A stretch of 47,864 nucleotides of DNA from Chromera velia. Taxonomy: Eukaryota; Sar; Chromeraceae. The stretch's first letter is position 1. Each line of letters starts with the position of its first letter. This document shows, piece by piece, positions 1 to 10,128 of the stretch. The stretch lies in contig JAHBMJ010000161.1 in NCBI GenBank assembly GCA_018398765.1, positions 1 to 47,864 of the forward strand. The letters are read 5' to 3'. The notes beneath the pieces were generated by a model. That model saw only the letters and a program-made list of their open reading frames with translations. It did no database searches and was not told the DNA's origin. Both the position numbers and the translations under genes were made by a program.

Positions 1-2730
1 CTGGTCAGACCATTCTACAGCGACAGAGTGGGGGGGGGCACAGTGTGAGGGGCATGCAGGTATGAGGGGGTGGAAAGAGAGAGGGAGGAGGAAGTCGCAA
101 AGATGGATGGAGAAGAAGTCCTCAGAAGAGAAAAGAAAAGAAATCAGAAGGACACCATCCCATCTATCTTGCAATGGCCAACATACAGCTCATCCATGCA
201 ATTGATCGTGTGTGTGCCTGGCTGAGGAAAGGAAAGAAAAGGACAGGACAGCTTTCTTTCTTCTTGGGAGGGAGTTCAGGATCTTGTAGAGGTACACGGA
301 AGCAAGAGCGCTTTCCGGGGTATCGTCCCGAAAGACGAGAGAAGGAAGACCGAGATTGCAACACACTCCAACAGGAAGTGATTCTTTCTCCTGCATGGAT
401 TCTTTCTTTTCTTGTCGTTCTGTACAATTTCCTTTCCTCCCATTCACCTACCGATCTGCTTTCTCTCCTCGAGTGGCCGGGCTCTGGTGGGTGGGGGGGC
501 AATGGAGGAGCCACAAAGGAGGCAGGTCAAATTGCAGACACATCCACTCTGATCCCCCAGACAAACTCTCTCTCTCCTGGCCGAACAGCTGATGAAGGAA
601 GGTTAATTGTATGCAGCCGTGTGTACAGAACGTCGAAGGAATTGGCGGCATGCAAAACCGATTGATAAAGAGGAATGAAGGAAGGAAATAAACACCAACC
701 CTCCTGACAGACAGCAAGCGGCTGACAAAATAGGTACGTACGTTCCTTCAGAGTCCTTTTGAGTCGTGCTGTCCACACAACAGTCGGACGAACATCTCTT
801 TTCAACTTTGTCGTCGAAGGCTTGGGACGGGATTATTAAATGGGGAGGTGGGGGGGGCGGGGAAGGGGGGGTTTGTGGTCGCTTGCCTGTCGGTGGGTGG
901 GTGGGTGGGTGGGGGGATCTTTGATGGAGGACAGACAGACAACCTGCATGCATGTGGGAGGGTAGATGTGGTAATCAACCATGCACGAGGGGGTAGGGTA
1001 AGAGTTTGAGTTTTTTTTCAAGTTGTTTTTCTTTTTCCCGCCTAGTCGGCCCCCCAGTCAGTTGCCGTCCTTCCTTCCTGCCAACAATCGTGATGGCCGA
1101 ATGAAGGCTCTTGTTTGAATGCCTCCCTCCCGCCCTCGATCAGTTTGTTGCGTTTGGAGAGAGAGAGAGAGAGAGAGACGTGAGGGGATGGGAACAGACT
1201 GGGTGCACGTATCTGATCGAGCTTCGGTGCGTATGGCTCGCCCAAAAGGGGCATCCATCGCCCGCATCGATCAGAAGACCTCGCCTGACTGGATGAATGA
1301 ATGATCAGACTCTTGTTTGCCGATGGACTCTTTCAGCTTCGTCCATCTTTTCTCCCATCGTTCATGCATTCATTCCTCCGTCATCCATGTGTGTACATCA
1401 ATGCGCTAATGTACGTTTACGGTTCGGGTACATGGTTACACACTGTGTGTATGGAGTGCCTCCGTGGCTGGCAGGGCAAGTGGATGAGATGAGGAGTGAT
1501 TCAGTGCTCTGCCGTGGGGTGCAATCATCGATTGGCATGCGTGTTTTTTGTTGATCGGTGAAATCAGAAGAGTTTTGCTGCAGGAGTATCTATCTGCATA
1601 GATCCCCGGTTGGAGCAGGATCTGGAGCATGCATATACGGCTGGATGACTCGAGTTGATTGTCAACTATACTCCGTCTCTGAAACATGCGTTCGCTAATG
1701 TAAATCGTTACATCGTAACGTACTTCCTTGCATGAATTAATGTTTAGCCGCTTTAAAAATTGGTGTTCTTCACATGCATATAAGTAAAAAACTATATTAT
1801 TCTTTAATTATATAAAGGGGGCCTTTAAGGCTAGCTTTAAGGGGGCATATAAAAATTTATTTGAGTCTCAGTGGCACGCAAACGTGCTCAGAGGGGGGGG
1901 GGGTCTTTGCGTACCAGCGAAGCAAAAATAACTGTTCTTCTCCACTATCAAAACACATTTTTAAGTCAAAAAAACTGGGTTTTCAATTTTTTTATGGGCC
2001 CTATAATAGGGGGGTTGCTAGGAGATTGCGTGCCGCTGTAGTGGAAGGTAAGGGGGGGGAGGGGATGTTGCATGCCACTGACATTCAAATGAATTTTTAC
2101 ATGCATGCATGGCCCCAAATGAAATTTTTAAATCTTTTTTTTTTTCAGATCACTCATCTAGTCTAGCATCTAGTCTAGTATGGTCCAGACTGTATGGATT
2201 GGAGTCGATCATGATGATGCTCAGTCATCAAATATAACAGTTGCCTTAGAATTCAACTTAAGAATTCACCCGGATGTCCGACTCAATAATCCGAGTCGCA
2301 ATAACTGCTAAAGCAACTGTAAAGTCTATGACCCTAGCTATGACCCATGCTGTTTAAAGTTGAAAAAAACTAGGCGGGCCGGGGCAAGCCCCTGAGACGG
2401 GGCTAAGACGGTGAGACTGGGCCCCGTCTGACTAGACTTCAAGTGGGGGCATAAATAGCTTAGGCCCCCGGGTGCATAGTCCAAAAATGAACCCGGGGTG
2501 GCCCCCGGGTGCCCCCCCTTTCTAAATTTTGCCTAAATATTATCACATATTTGGGGTGCCACACCAACAGATTTTTGCTGCAGGGTGGCGAAATGGAGAG
2601 GGGGGGGGGGAGCGAAAGTGAGACGTAGCGAAACCAAAATTTTAAAGTGACCTCACACAATACGTACTGTCCTGCATTGAATTGAACTCTCTTCAAGACG
2701 AGAAGATATATCGTACGAGATTATGACTGT
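1..2730. other. Gene-poor, low-complexity left flank
   Basis: I see no supportable gene here. The open frames are short, overlap on both strands and lack family motifs. The stretch holds a GGGT run near 894-914, a GA run near 1157-1178, and an abrupt shift to AT-rich DNA after about 1690. GC-rich blocks at about 2365-2515 contain short palindromes such as GGCCCCCGGG. A GAATTC-AACTTAA-GAATTC palindrome lies near 2250-2268. The mix of AT-rich DNA and short GC-rich palindromic blocks suggests transposon debris, but no protein domain confirms it. Confidence 0.5.
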
Positions 2731-2736
2731 CAAAAG

Positions 2737-3465
2737 CTAGGCAACGCACAGTGGTAAAAAAAAAAAAATCTGAAAACGTCTATTCTTTTTTTTAATTATT
2801 ATTTAAAATTTTATTGTATATGTAAAAAAAAATAAAGATTAAATGACTAGCTTCACCTAGAGTTTGAATCATATCTAGGATCCCAGTTTCACTTTTAGCT
2901 TGGTAGACGCTTAAAAAGATTGACCAAAACTAGCTTCGAATAGAGTTTCGAAATGTATATTGTCCTAGATATCGTCAAAGAGCCAGTCAAAGAACTTCTC
3001 CTCTGTCTGCTCTTCAGTCTACATCCATGCATCCATCCTTTTTATCACTCTTTGCAAAGGATAAAAGAGAGCCCCCTTTTCCCTTCGCCTGCCTGCTGTA
3101 ATCCCCTTTTGCGATGGTCGCTGCGTGCAGTGCCATACATGCAGACTTCATTCATTTTTCAATTAGCATGAATGGTGAAACGACGGACCGGGTCACTCCC
3201 TCTGTCTTCCTCGTCTTTCACACTCAGTAGGTCCATCACCTAGTCCATCATCCAGCATCCCTCAGAGGAGGGAAGCAAGAAGGACGTCAGATGTGTCTGA
3301 GAGAACCACCACAGACGTATGTGTATGTGTGTGTGTCTTTGTGTCTGTGTCTTCTAAAAGGTGCTCCTCTAGGTGCTCCTAGAGGTGCTCTAGGAAATCC
3401 TTCGTAGAAAAAAAGAAAAAAGGTCTATTTTTTTTTTTAATTTTTTACCACTGTGCGTCGTCTAG
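2737..3465. mobile_element. Fold-back / MITE-like element, copy 1
   Basis: The two ends carry the same motif in inverted orientation. The left end at 2737-2760 reads CTAGGCAACGCACAGTGG then TAAAAA. The right end at 3441-3465 is its complement with two or three changes. Inside each end sits an A-run, a short spacer and a T-run that can fold into a hairpin (about 2754-2800 and 3407-3447). The interior, about 640 bp, has no coding potential that I can recognise. Inverted ends without a transposase suggest a non-autonomous DNA element. The boundaries are read by eye and no target duplication was established. Confidence 0.45.
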
Positions 3466-3510
3466 ATTAAAAGACGTATGCGCCACTTCAATTGTAATGA
3501 CGGAACCATC

Positions 3511-3650
3511 TTTCTGCTAGTGCAGCTTGCGCTGGCGCCTGCTGCCCGTCTGTTGTCCGAATTTTGACTCCAAAAAGATCACTTCCTCCTATGGCGTCCT
3601 GCCGGTGCAGCTTTTGCTGGGGCCTGCTGCCTGCCTGGAAACTTGATGAT
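3511..3650. repeat. Imperfect direct duplication of a 33-bp segment
   Basis: A segment starting GTGCAGCTTGCGCTGGCGCC (about 3522-3554) recurs about 83 bases downstream as GTGCAGCTTTTGCTGGGGCC (about 3605-3638). Both copies are followed by TGCTGCC. It has no recognisable coding context. It may be an internal repeat of a decayed element. Confidence 0.4.
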
Positions 3651-3839
3651 GATGTTGAAAGAAAAGAAAAGAAGGTAGTAGGATGGTACTATTATGGTAG
3701 TGGGAAGAAAAGAGAAGAAAGCAGAAGAAGAGACAAAAAGAAACGAGATGAGACTGTTTGAAGCAAGACAAATTTTTGAATGAGAGTCATCGAATAGAAA
3801 AAACTTAGAACAAAAAGAAGTTAAGGATCTAGGCCCCGC

Positions 3840-4062
3840 ACTACATAAAAAAAAATAAAAGATCGGAAAAACTTTTTTTTTAATAGATTTTTTTTTATTT
3901 ATCATGGCAGTCAACAGGCAAACAACTGTTGTTCAAGTGTTGCAGGAGTGTTGCACACTAGCTTGCATGGAATGTTGCATGAAAACTATAGATTGTTTGA
4001 GTGATCAATAAAAAAAGAAAAAAAAGATCGGAAACTTTCTTTTTTTTTTTTCTTTTTTTATT
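3840..4062. repeat. Two A-run/T-run hairpins with a shared GATCGGAAA loop
   Basis: At about 3846-3900 and again at about 4009-4062 an A-rich run is followed by a GATCGGAAA(AA)C core and then a T-rich run. Each can fold as a perfect-looking hairpin, and the two copies share the loop. The second ends directly at the start of a retrotransposon fragment. They resemble the hairpins in the fold-back elements at 2737 and 5364 but have a different loop, so they may belong to a related subfamily. Confidence 0.4.
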
Positions 4063-4063
4063 T

Positions 4064-4687
4064 ATGGAGTGTGGGGGAAGGTGGAGTCTGCAACATGCCC
4101 TTAACTGCCCAGTCGGGGGACTGCCGACGCTGCGACATGACGAAGTTAACCGTACGTGGGCGAGTCTAGCAGTGGAAGCATACCTCACGGGAGCAGTCCA
4201 CGCAAAGGAGCCGATCATTAGGGAGGAAGGGGAGGTGCAGGGATGTCCGGCGCTAAGGGGGGACTTCCAAGTCCGGGGGGCCTATGTTCTACAAAGGCTG
4301 GCAATTTTCGACACCAGGGTGATAAACCCACACGCCGCCTTGAGGGAGAAGGTGACCTGGACTCAAGCCCTCAAAGCAACAGCAGAAGAAAAGAAGAGGA
4401 AACATGGGCAAACAAGCGCGGACAGAGGGTGCGACTTCACTCCACTCGTGAGTGCGGTCGACGGGACGATGGAGGGGGAGGCAAAGATGTTCTTGAAGAG
4501 GGTAGCAGAGCGATTGAGTGAGAAATGGGGGCAACATGTGAGCAAGACATGCGGCCAGATCCGAGCCCGACTGCAGATTGCCCACCTGAAAGCGGCAAGC
4601 GCGTGCATTCGGGGGACCAGAGGAGTGCAGGGGGAGGGCTGGGAGGAAGGAGGAGTAGACAGTGCACTGGTCATGACTGAGAGGTAG
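4064..4687 (+). mobile_element. Non-LTR retrotransposon ORF, C-terminal fragment
   Basis: This 207-codon frame matches the tail that follows the reverse transcriptase in many non-LTR retrotransposons. A Cys/His segment (HALNCPVGG then LPTLRHDEV) is followed by DFQVRG, by [10 protein letters not shown], and by an AEEKKRKH helix. Then come [20 protein letters not shown] and a terminal [20 protein letters not shown]. In related elements the D...DxRV part resembles a PD-(D/E)XK nuclease-like fold. No reverse transcriptase domain precedes it: the upstream DNA is a poly-A/poly-T hairpin. It is therefore a 5'-truncated dead copy, and the ATG at 4064 is not a genuine start. Confidence 0.75.
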
Positions 4688-4689
4688 GA

Positions 4690-5363
4690 AGTACTTAGCA
4701 AATGCCGAAGAAGGCATTCAAATGGAGGAGCGTCAAGTATAAGGTCGCATGAGAGAGAGACCTAGTAGCGAGAGCAGTAACCAGGACAGAAGGAAGAGAT
4801 GAAAGACGTATAGGCCAGATGCTAGGAACAAACTTTAAGTCAATGCCCCCCCAATTTATGGAGTGCAGAGCCTAGTCAAGGATGCAAAACTCCTTCAAAA
4901 TAAATTTGGAAATCTAAATTCACAGCTAGATTCACAGTGAATTGAGCCTCAAAATGGTTGAAAATGCACTTGTAAATTCAGTTAAATTCACCGAAATTCA
5001 TCTAAATTCACTGCTTAAATTCACGTAAATTTATCTAAATTCACTTAAATTCATTTATAAATTCACTCATTTTTGCAGGGTTCCTCAATTATTTTTGCAG
5101 GGTTCCTTTATCACTATTTTCAATTAATGAATACCAGACTTAGTGGTTACTGTACATAGGTTTCTCATTCTTCTTTCTAAAACCGTATCGATCCAATAAA
5201 GAGTAAGATGTTTATGGCAACCTAGGTGGCAACTTTTGTGCTGTACTGCAAAAACCAGGGATTTTATTGTAATTTGAACAGGAATTTAAAAAAATTGCAT
5301 ATGCTAAATTATGGAAAAAGCCCCAACCTATAGAAAAAAACTAAATTACAGCGTTTCAACCAG
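4690..5363. other. AT-rich spacer with AATTCA-type repeats
   Basis: This stretch has no gene. Bases about 4690-4860 may be the remainder of the retrotransposon tail. From about 4905 to 5075 the hexamer AATTCA recurs many times at irregular spacing (AAATTCACT, AAATTCATC, AAATTCACG), giving a degenerate short-period repeat. The rest is plain AT-rich sequence. Confidence 0.5.
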
Positions 5364-5411
5364 CTTAGGCGACGCATAGTAGTAAAAAAAAAAAAAGAAT
5401 AGACATGTTGA

Positions 5412-5442
<31 letters not shown>

Positions 5443-5613
5443 CTGGTGGTCAAAGGTCCAAGCAAACTTAGCAAAGGTAGGTTTTATAGTTAGATGTGTT
5501 TTTGTTATATGTTTGGCACTTCCAATAAAATAATAGAAAAAAAAAGAAAAAGATTAGGCTTCTCCAGATTTTTTTTTTATTTTTTTTTATCACTGTGCGT
5601 CGCTTAGCAACCA
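5364..5613. mobile_element. Fold-back / MITE-like element, copy 2
   Basis: The left end (5364-5390) reads CTTAGGCGACGCATAGTAG then TAAAAA. The right end (5587-5613) is its inverse, and both match the ends of the element at 2737-3465. Hairpins of A-run, loop and T-run lie just inside each end (about 5384-5442 and 5539-5591). The left loop, GAATAGACATGTTGAGA, resembles the inverse of the left-hand loop of copy 1. The element is about 250 bp, too short to encode anything, so it is probably non-autonomous. Confidence 0.5.
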
Positions 5614-5671
5614 GCCTGAGTATCGGAAACAGATTTCACCTCTCTTTATTTGAGAAAACATCAGAAGATAG

Positions 5672-6532
5672 ACCAAGAAAAGAAATAAGAATAGAGAAAA
5701 AAAGCTGAGAAGGGTGCCATTTTGTTATGGAAGAATAACGACAAGAGCAGAGCATAAGAGAAGAACGGCTTGCAGAGTGGGAGACAGAACGCTGGCAGCA
5801 ACAAGGGAGAAGGTGCCACAGAGAGGAGAACAGAGCGTGCCATTAGAGAAGAGACTGTGCCCGTTCTGTAAAGGATGGATGGATATAGAAGTGCTAGAGG
5901 ATGAGATCCATATGTTGACAGAATGCCTAGTGTATGACCAAGAGAGAACAAGAATGTATGAAGCATTGCAATTTACTTGCAAAGAGACTGGAACGAGAAG
6001 AGAGAAAAGAGAGCCAGAGAAATCTGTAGAGAGAAAGGGGGGAAGGAGAGGAGAGCCCCCTAAACGGACCATGACGGACGCTCTGTTTGCTTTTCTAATG
6101 AATGAAGGGCATCTCACGATAAATAAGTTTCTCGGGAAGGTAGTATTCCACAGAAGAGTCTTTAAGGAGAGCTCAGGAAGGTACGCACCGGGGAGCTCAC
6201 TAGATGAGACTGTTCTAGCACAAAGGCATGGAGTAATCATAAAGAGAAGGGGGGGAGACAAAAGAAGAAAAGAAGAATACAAGAGGATTCTTGAAGTAAT
6301 GGAAAAGGGAAGGGAAATAAGAGTGGGAGGAGAGAGCAAAGCAGAGAGACGGATGCAGGAAGTGTACATACAAAGCCAAAATACCTTATCGTCTGGAGTT
6401 ATTAGTATTATCTTTAGAACGGTTCCCTCTCAGTCAACGGCCCAAAATATGCAAGGTTCAGAACAATTGTTAGTTGATCGCGGCCTGGGAAACCAGGCGG
6501 GCCACGGGGTGTGGTCTGAGCCTCAGGAGTGA
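5672..6532 (+). mobile_element. Second non-LTR retrotransposon, 3' end fragment
   Basis: This open frame resembles the zinc-binding tail after reverse transcriptase in LINE-type elements. A basic segment (RITTRAEHKRRTACRVGD) is followed by RLCPFCKG, then EDEIHMLTECLVYDQER, a Cys-Cys-His-Cys arrangement. Next comes TINKFLGKVVFHRRVF and finally LLVDRGLGNQAGHGVWSEPQE. It is clearly unlike the fragment at 4064, so two retrotransposon lineages are present. Just after the stop a GC-rich stem (about 6539-6562) and a tail of ATCACTT repeats (about 6608-6625) look like a LINE 3' terminus. No reverse transcriptase domain or true start lies upstream; the frame simply opens after a stop at 5669. Confidence 0.7.
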
Positions 6533-6632
6533 GGCACACCCCCCTGCCGTTTGCGGGGGCGACCTCTACAAGACAAAACGGCGACAGTGCTCTATAGGGC
6601 ACCAGTAAATCACTTATCACTTATCTATAGAT

Positions 6633-8606
6633 TCTAACACGATTAGAAAAAAAACTGTTCGTACAATATCGTTGTACATAGGCTATACATATAGGCTGGT
6701 TACTAGGCTGGTTTAATATTAGGCCCATTAGGCTAGCCATTAGGGTATATATCAATATAGGGGAAAGACTCGCGGACTAGCTCCCGGAGAGTCTCTAAGA
6801 GAGTCTTAGAGAGTCTCAGGGAGGGAGGGAGGGAGGGAGGGAGGGGCAGCTCAGAGGCTCACTGGCTTCCACTGGCTCAGAGGAGGGGAGGAAGACAGCA
6901 CTAGAGATAGAAAGACAGAGTCTCAGAAACAGCGGGGGGGGGGTCAGTCTGGTCAGAGGGGGGACAGGGAGAGTGCCTGGAAGAGAGAAAGTTTGCCCGA
7001 GAGGGAGAGGCAGAACTGGCCCGGAGATCTGCTTGGTGAAAAAAACGGGAAAAGAAGGGGGAAGAGAGACAGAAAACAGACCTGCTAGCAGACTAGCTAG
7101 CAGACCTGATGTCACTCGCTGCTGAAATGGACCAGGGTCAGACTGAAACTCCTCCACTGGCCAACCTAGTGCAGAACTTTCATGAAGACGGTATTTCAGA
7201 GACATCCCATGTTTATTTTGTGCACGTGAATGCATGACAGACAAAAGTTCCTCCTTCCAAGTCAACGGTTCCATCGATTCCAATCGAGACAGCATCACTG
7301 TCAGCGATCGACATTAAATCACATGGGGATGCGTGCATGCATGCATGCAGCGTGTAAGCGTGTATGGTAACTTGTGTATGCATGGAATCAAGGCGACATC
7401 CCCCCCACCCCCCCCTTGGTTCTTACCACCCCTTCCCCCCACAGCAGAACTTGAGGAGACCCTCACCCTCCCACCGTATTGTTGGTCTTTCATTAACTCA
7501 TCCGGCCAGCCACCCAACGTGCACATGCGCAGCGGTTTGTGCAGCAGACGCACTCCCTTCAACAAAGACCAGACAGACGTTGGCAGTCAGTAGCAGCCAC
7601 CCCTTGCATGCATGCATGTGTGCGTGTACATGCTCTCACCCGGTCGGTTGTCCTTCACTGACTGCAAGCTATGCAAGGAAGAAAGTCAGAGGCCATGCAG
7701 CAAAAGGATTCGAGTCTGCAGAATGAATGAATAAATGAAGAAGGAAGAGAGAGGCAGAAGAGGACCGATCCATCCATCGGCACATTTCATGTCTGGCCGA
7801 AAGATTTGGGGGGGCTGGTGAGGGCTCAAATGGGAGCAAGGGCCAAGAGGAGCAGCAGACAGAGAACCTGCCTTTCTTTTCCTGCCCGTTTGGCGTTGAA
7901 TTCTCCGCAGCGTTTCGGCTTTTTTCTTTTTTTGCTTCTGTCGTTTCTTCTCTAATCTCTCCGGATCAAAACCTCCTCTTTCTTTCCTTCGCTCCTCTCT
8001 TCAACGAAGCACCCCCCAACTCCCTGCCTCTACTCTCCCCTGCCTCCGCTGCTCTGCCTCGCCCTGCACTGCCTGCATCCAAGTTCCAATGCAGACAGAA
8101 GAGCAAGGCAGCAGGAGGAGCGCTGCTTTCTTCCAAGCAAAACAAAGAAACGTCCGTCCAACTTCCCTCCCTGTTCTGCCCCTCATCCCCAATTTCTCCG
8201 AGCAAGCTGCCACTCCCCGAACGAAAGGAAAGGGAAAGTCGCCTCCCCGCCTTCCTCCCCACAGGATGGCGTTGGAGTCCCGGCCATTCTGCCTTACCCC
8301 CCTCCCTCCCGTCCCGCCTCCCCCCCCCGCCGCCCTACCTTCTCATGCACACTTCTGACTTCTTCTTCTTCTTCACAACAAACTGAGAGCCTGGCCCGTT
8401 CTCTCCCTCTTGAATAATCCATCCATCCATCCCCCCAGCATCTCATCTGACGGCCTTCGTCAGAAAAGAAAAAACCTCATCCATCAATCGTCCACTGATT
8501 GCCCCCCTCTCTCCCTCTTCAATCCATCTCTGTGCCCAGTGTATATCCATCCACTGCTCCTCTCCTTCTCCCTTCCCCCCCTCCTTCCCCTAGCTTCTCC
8601 CTCCCT
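6633..8606. other. Intergenic, no supportable gene
   Basis: I found no family motif in any frame here. The stretch contains a GGGA tandem run at about 6819-6843, a GCAT run near 7331-7350, and long C- or T-rich runs (7400-7440, 8000-8600). The pyrimidine-rich DNA at 8000-8606 lies 3' of the NAC-beta gene and may include its 3' UTR. Short frames at 7966-8360 are low-complexity and open on both strands. Confidence 0.5.
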
Positions 8607-9601
8607 CTAATTCGCTTTCGAGACATCCTCGAAGTTGGTGTTGACCAGATCAGGGACGTCATCGTCGTCATCGTCCTCCTCCTTACCCTCTCCCCCTGCT
8701 GCACCTCCCTCTTGCAACTTTCGGAGCATGGGGATAGCGTCAGGTCCAAGCATAGGGAACTCGGAGGGAGGCATGTCAGTCATCTCTGCAGACAGACAGA
8801 AAGAAAGACATCCATCAGACACATATGACGCCGCGGCTATAGCCTCGAAACCACAGGAGGGTTTCAAGCACAGAAGAGAAGCCACTCTCCGACTGCTTCT
8901 GCTAACGGGATCCCATTGGAGGCAGCTAGAAGAAACAAGGGAGGAAGAGAGGCACACGAATATGAACCCGTCTCCAAAAAGTCGTCGAATGTTTGAAGCT
9001 GAAAGAAAGGAGGTCATGCAGCCTTGCTTTCAGGAGTCGACACCTGAATGACTCGCGAGCTTCCATACACGTAATAATGATGGACGGGACGCGGCAACCG
9101 ACACTGAGGCATACACTGGGCATTACCACCACATGCCCCATTCAAAACAGACAAAAAAGAAGGTCATCGTCCAGCACACCTGGAAACTGAGCACAAAACC
9201 TACAGGAATGCCAACAAGCAGCCGGTACTACTTAACAATAGCACATCACACGCGTCTGACTCACTCTTGGTCTCAGCAGGGCCGGTGATCACGTAGGTGT
9301 TGGCGTTGATGCACGCCTGCACCTTGGGAGTGGCAAATGACAAGTAAGTCCCGTTATCCCGAATCATGTTGACCTCTTCGCAGTTGGGGATTGTGTTCAA
9401 TCCCAGCCTCTTGAGGGTCCCCTGGAGCTTCTTGTCGTCATTTCCCTGGGACTTGTGGACGACCCTCTTCTTCCGTCTGGCGGTTCCCTTTCCACCAGTT
9501 CTGGAAGCGTCCCCTGCCCGCTGCAGGAGCTTCTTGCGGGCCTCGAGCATGGCCGGGTCAACAGAGTCCATTTTGCTTGCGTTAGATGAAACGATGGTCA
9601 T
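8607..9601 (-). CDS. BTF3: Nascent polypeptide-associated complex beta subunit (BTF3-like)
   Basis: NAC-beta pairs with NAC-alpha at the ribosomal exit tunnel and shields nascent chains. Two exons join in frame: 9601-9265 and 8785-8607 (516 nt, 171 aa). The donor is GTGAGT after AAGA and the acceptor is TCTGCAG. The ribosome-binding segment is present as [16 protein letters not shown] near residues 36-52. The NAC domain follows: [23 protein letters not shown], then [22 protein letters not shown]. The second exon supplies [24 protein letters not shown] and an acidic tail. This matches the usual family layout and length. Translation could start at 9601 or at the ATG at 9571, giving 171 or 161 aa; the second resembles the family N-terminus more closely. 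It is head-to-head with the fibrillin gene. Confidence 0.95.
8786..9264 (-). other. Intron of the NAC-beta gene
   Basis: This is a 479-base GT-AG intron with donor GTGAGT and acceptor TCTGCAG. It is preceded by repeated CTTTCTTTCTGTCTGT as a polypyrimidine tract. The splice joins A to AG and restores a Lys codon, so the NAC domain reads through without a gap. Confidence 0.9.
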
Positions 9602-10128
9602 AGAAGGTGGAGCGCCCTACAAACACATGGAGCCTCCGTCAACAAAGGGTGTGCTGGCAGGAAATCTTTTCTTTGCTGCAGGAAGGTGAGAAGTTCCACC
9701 AATTTGTGTGAACTTCGATCTGCAGGCTGAAATGTGGCGGGGTGCATTGCCGAAACGGTTTTGGCGGCGCGCGTGCGGCGCGTGCGAGACCCATATGGTC
9801 GATCGATACCCACATGCGTGGACGCGCCGCCACTCGAATTGGCACACTGCCCTGAGATGCCCTGAGAAGCTCTCTGAGAATGATTTCTGCAGATTCGAGA
9901 AGCCTCACTTCAATGTCACTTAATTATTCATCTGCGACAATTAACACAACACGACTGAAGCTCGTGTACGAATCGCGTAGTGATCAGGTCGTATGCTTTT
10001 TGTTGCGGAAGTTATTCTCCTGAAGGACAGAGAAAATTTTGAGACACTCAGTCTGCTCCGTGAGTGATTAAGGGGGATTGACTGTTTTGATCTGTGAAAG
10101 GTTGGTGAAGAAGGCATCAGCCGGCATC
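9602..10128. promoter_or_regulatory. Head-to-head intergenic interval, NAC-beta / fibrillin
   Basis: 527 bases separate the first codon of NAC-beta on the minus strand from the first ATG of the fibrillin gene on the plus strand. Both promoters and 5' UTRs must lie here. GC-rich GGCGGCGCGCGTGCGGCG-type sequence lies at about 9763-9782. I see no clear TATA box. The regulatory role is inferred from gene orientation only. Confidence 0.4.

Noticed and set aside
164-953. Several 80-160 codon frames on both strands
   Set aside because: They overlap each other, lack motifs and are rich in simple sequence. No splice-consistent model emerged.
7314-8360. Possible small genes in C-rich DNA
   Set aside because: Frames are open on both strands because of pyrimidine/purine bias, with no conserved motif. 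I left the stretch as intergenic.
10078-10128. Upstream extension of the fibrillin frame
   Set aside because: The extension starts with TTG, not ATG, and would bury the signal peptide. The ATG at 10129 gives a proper leader.
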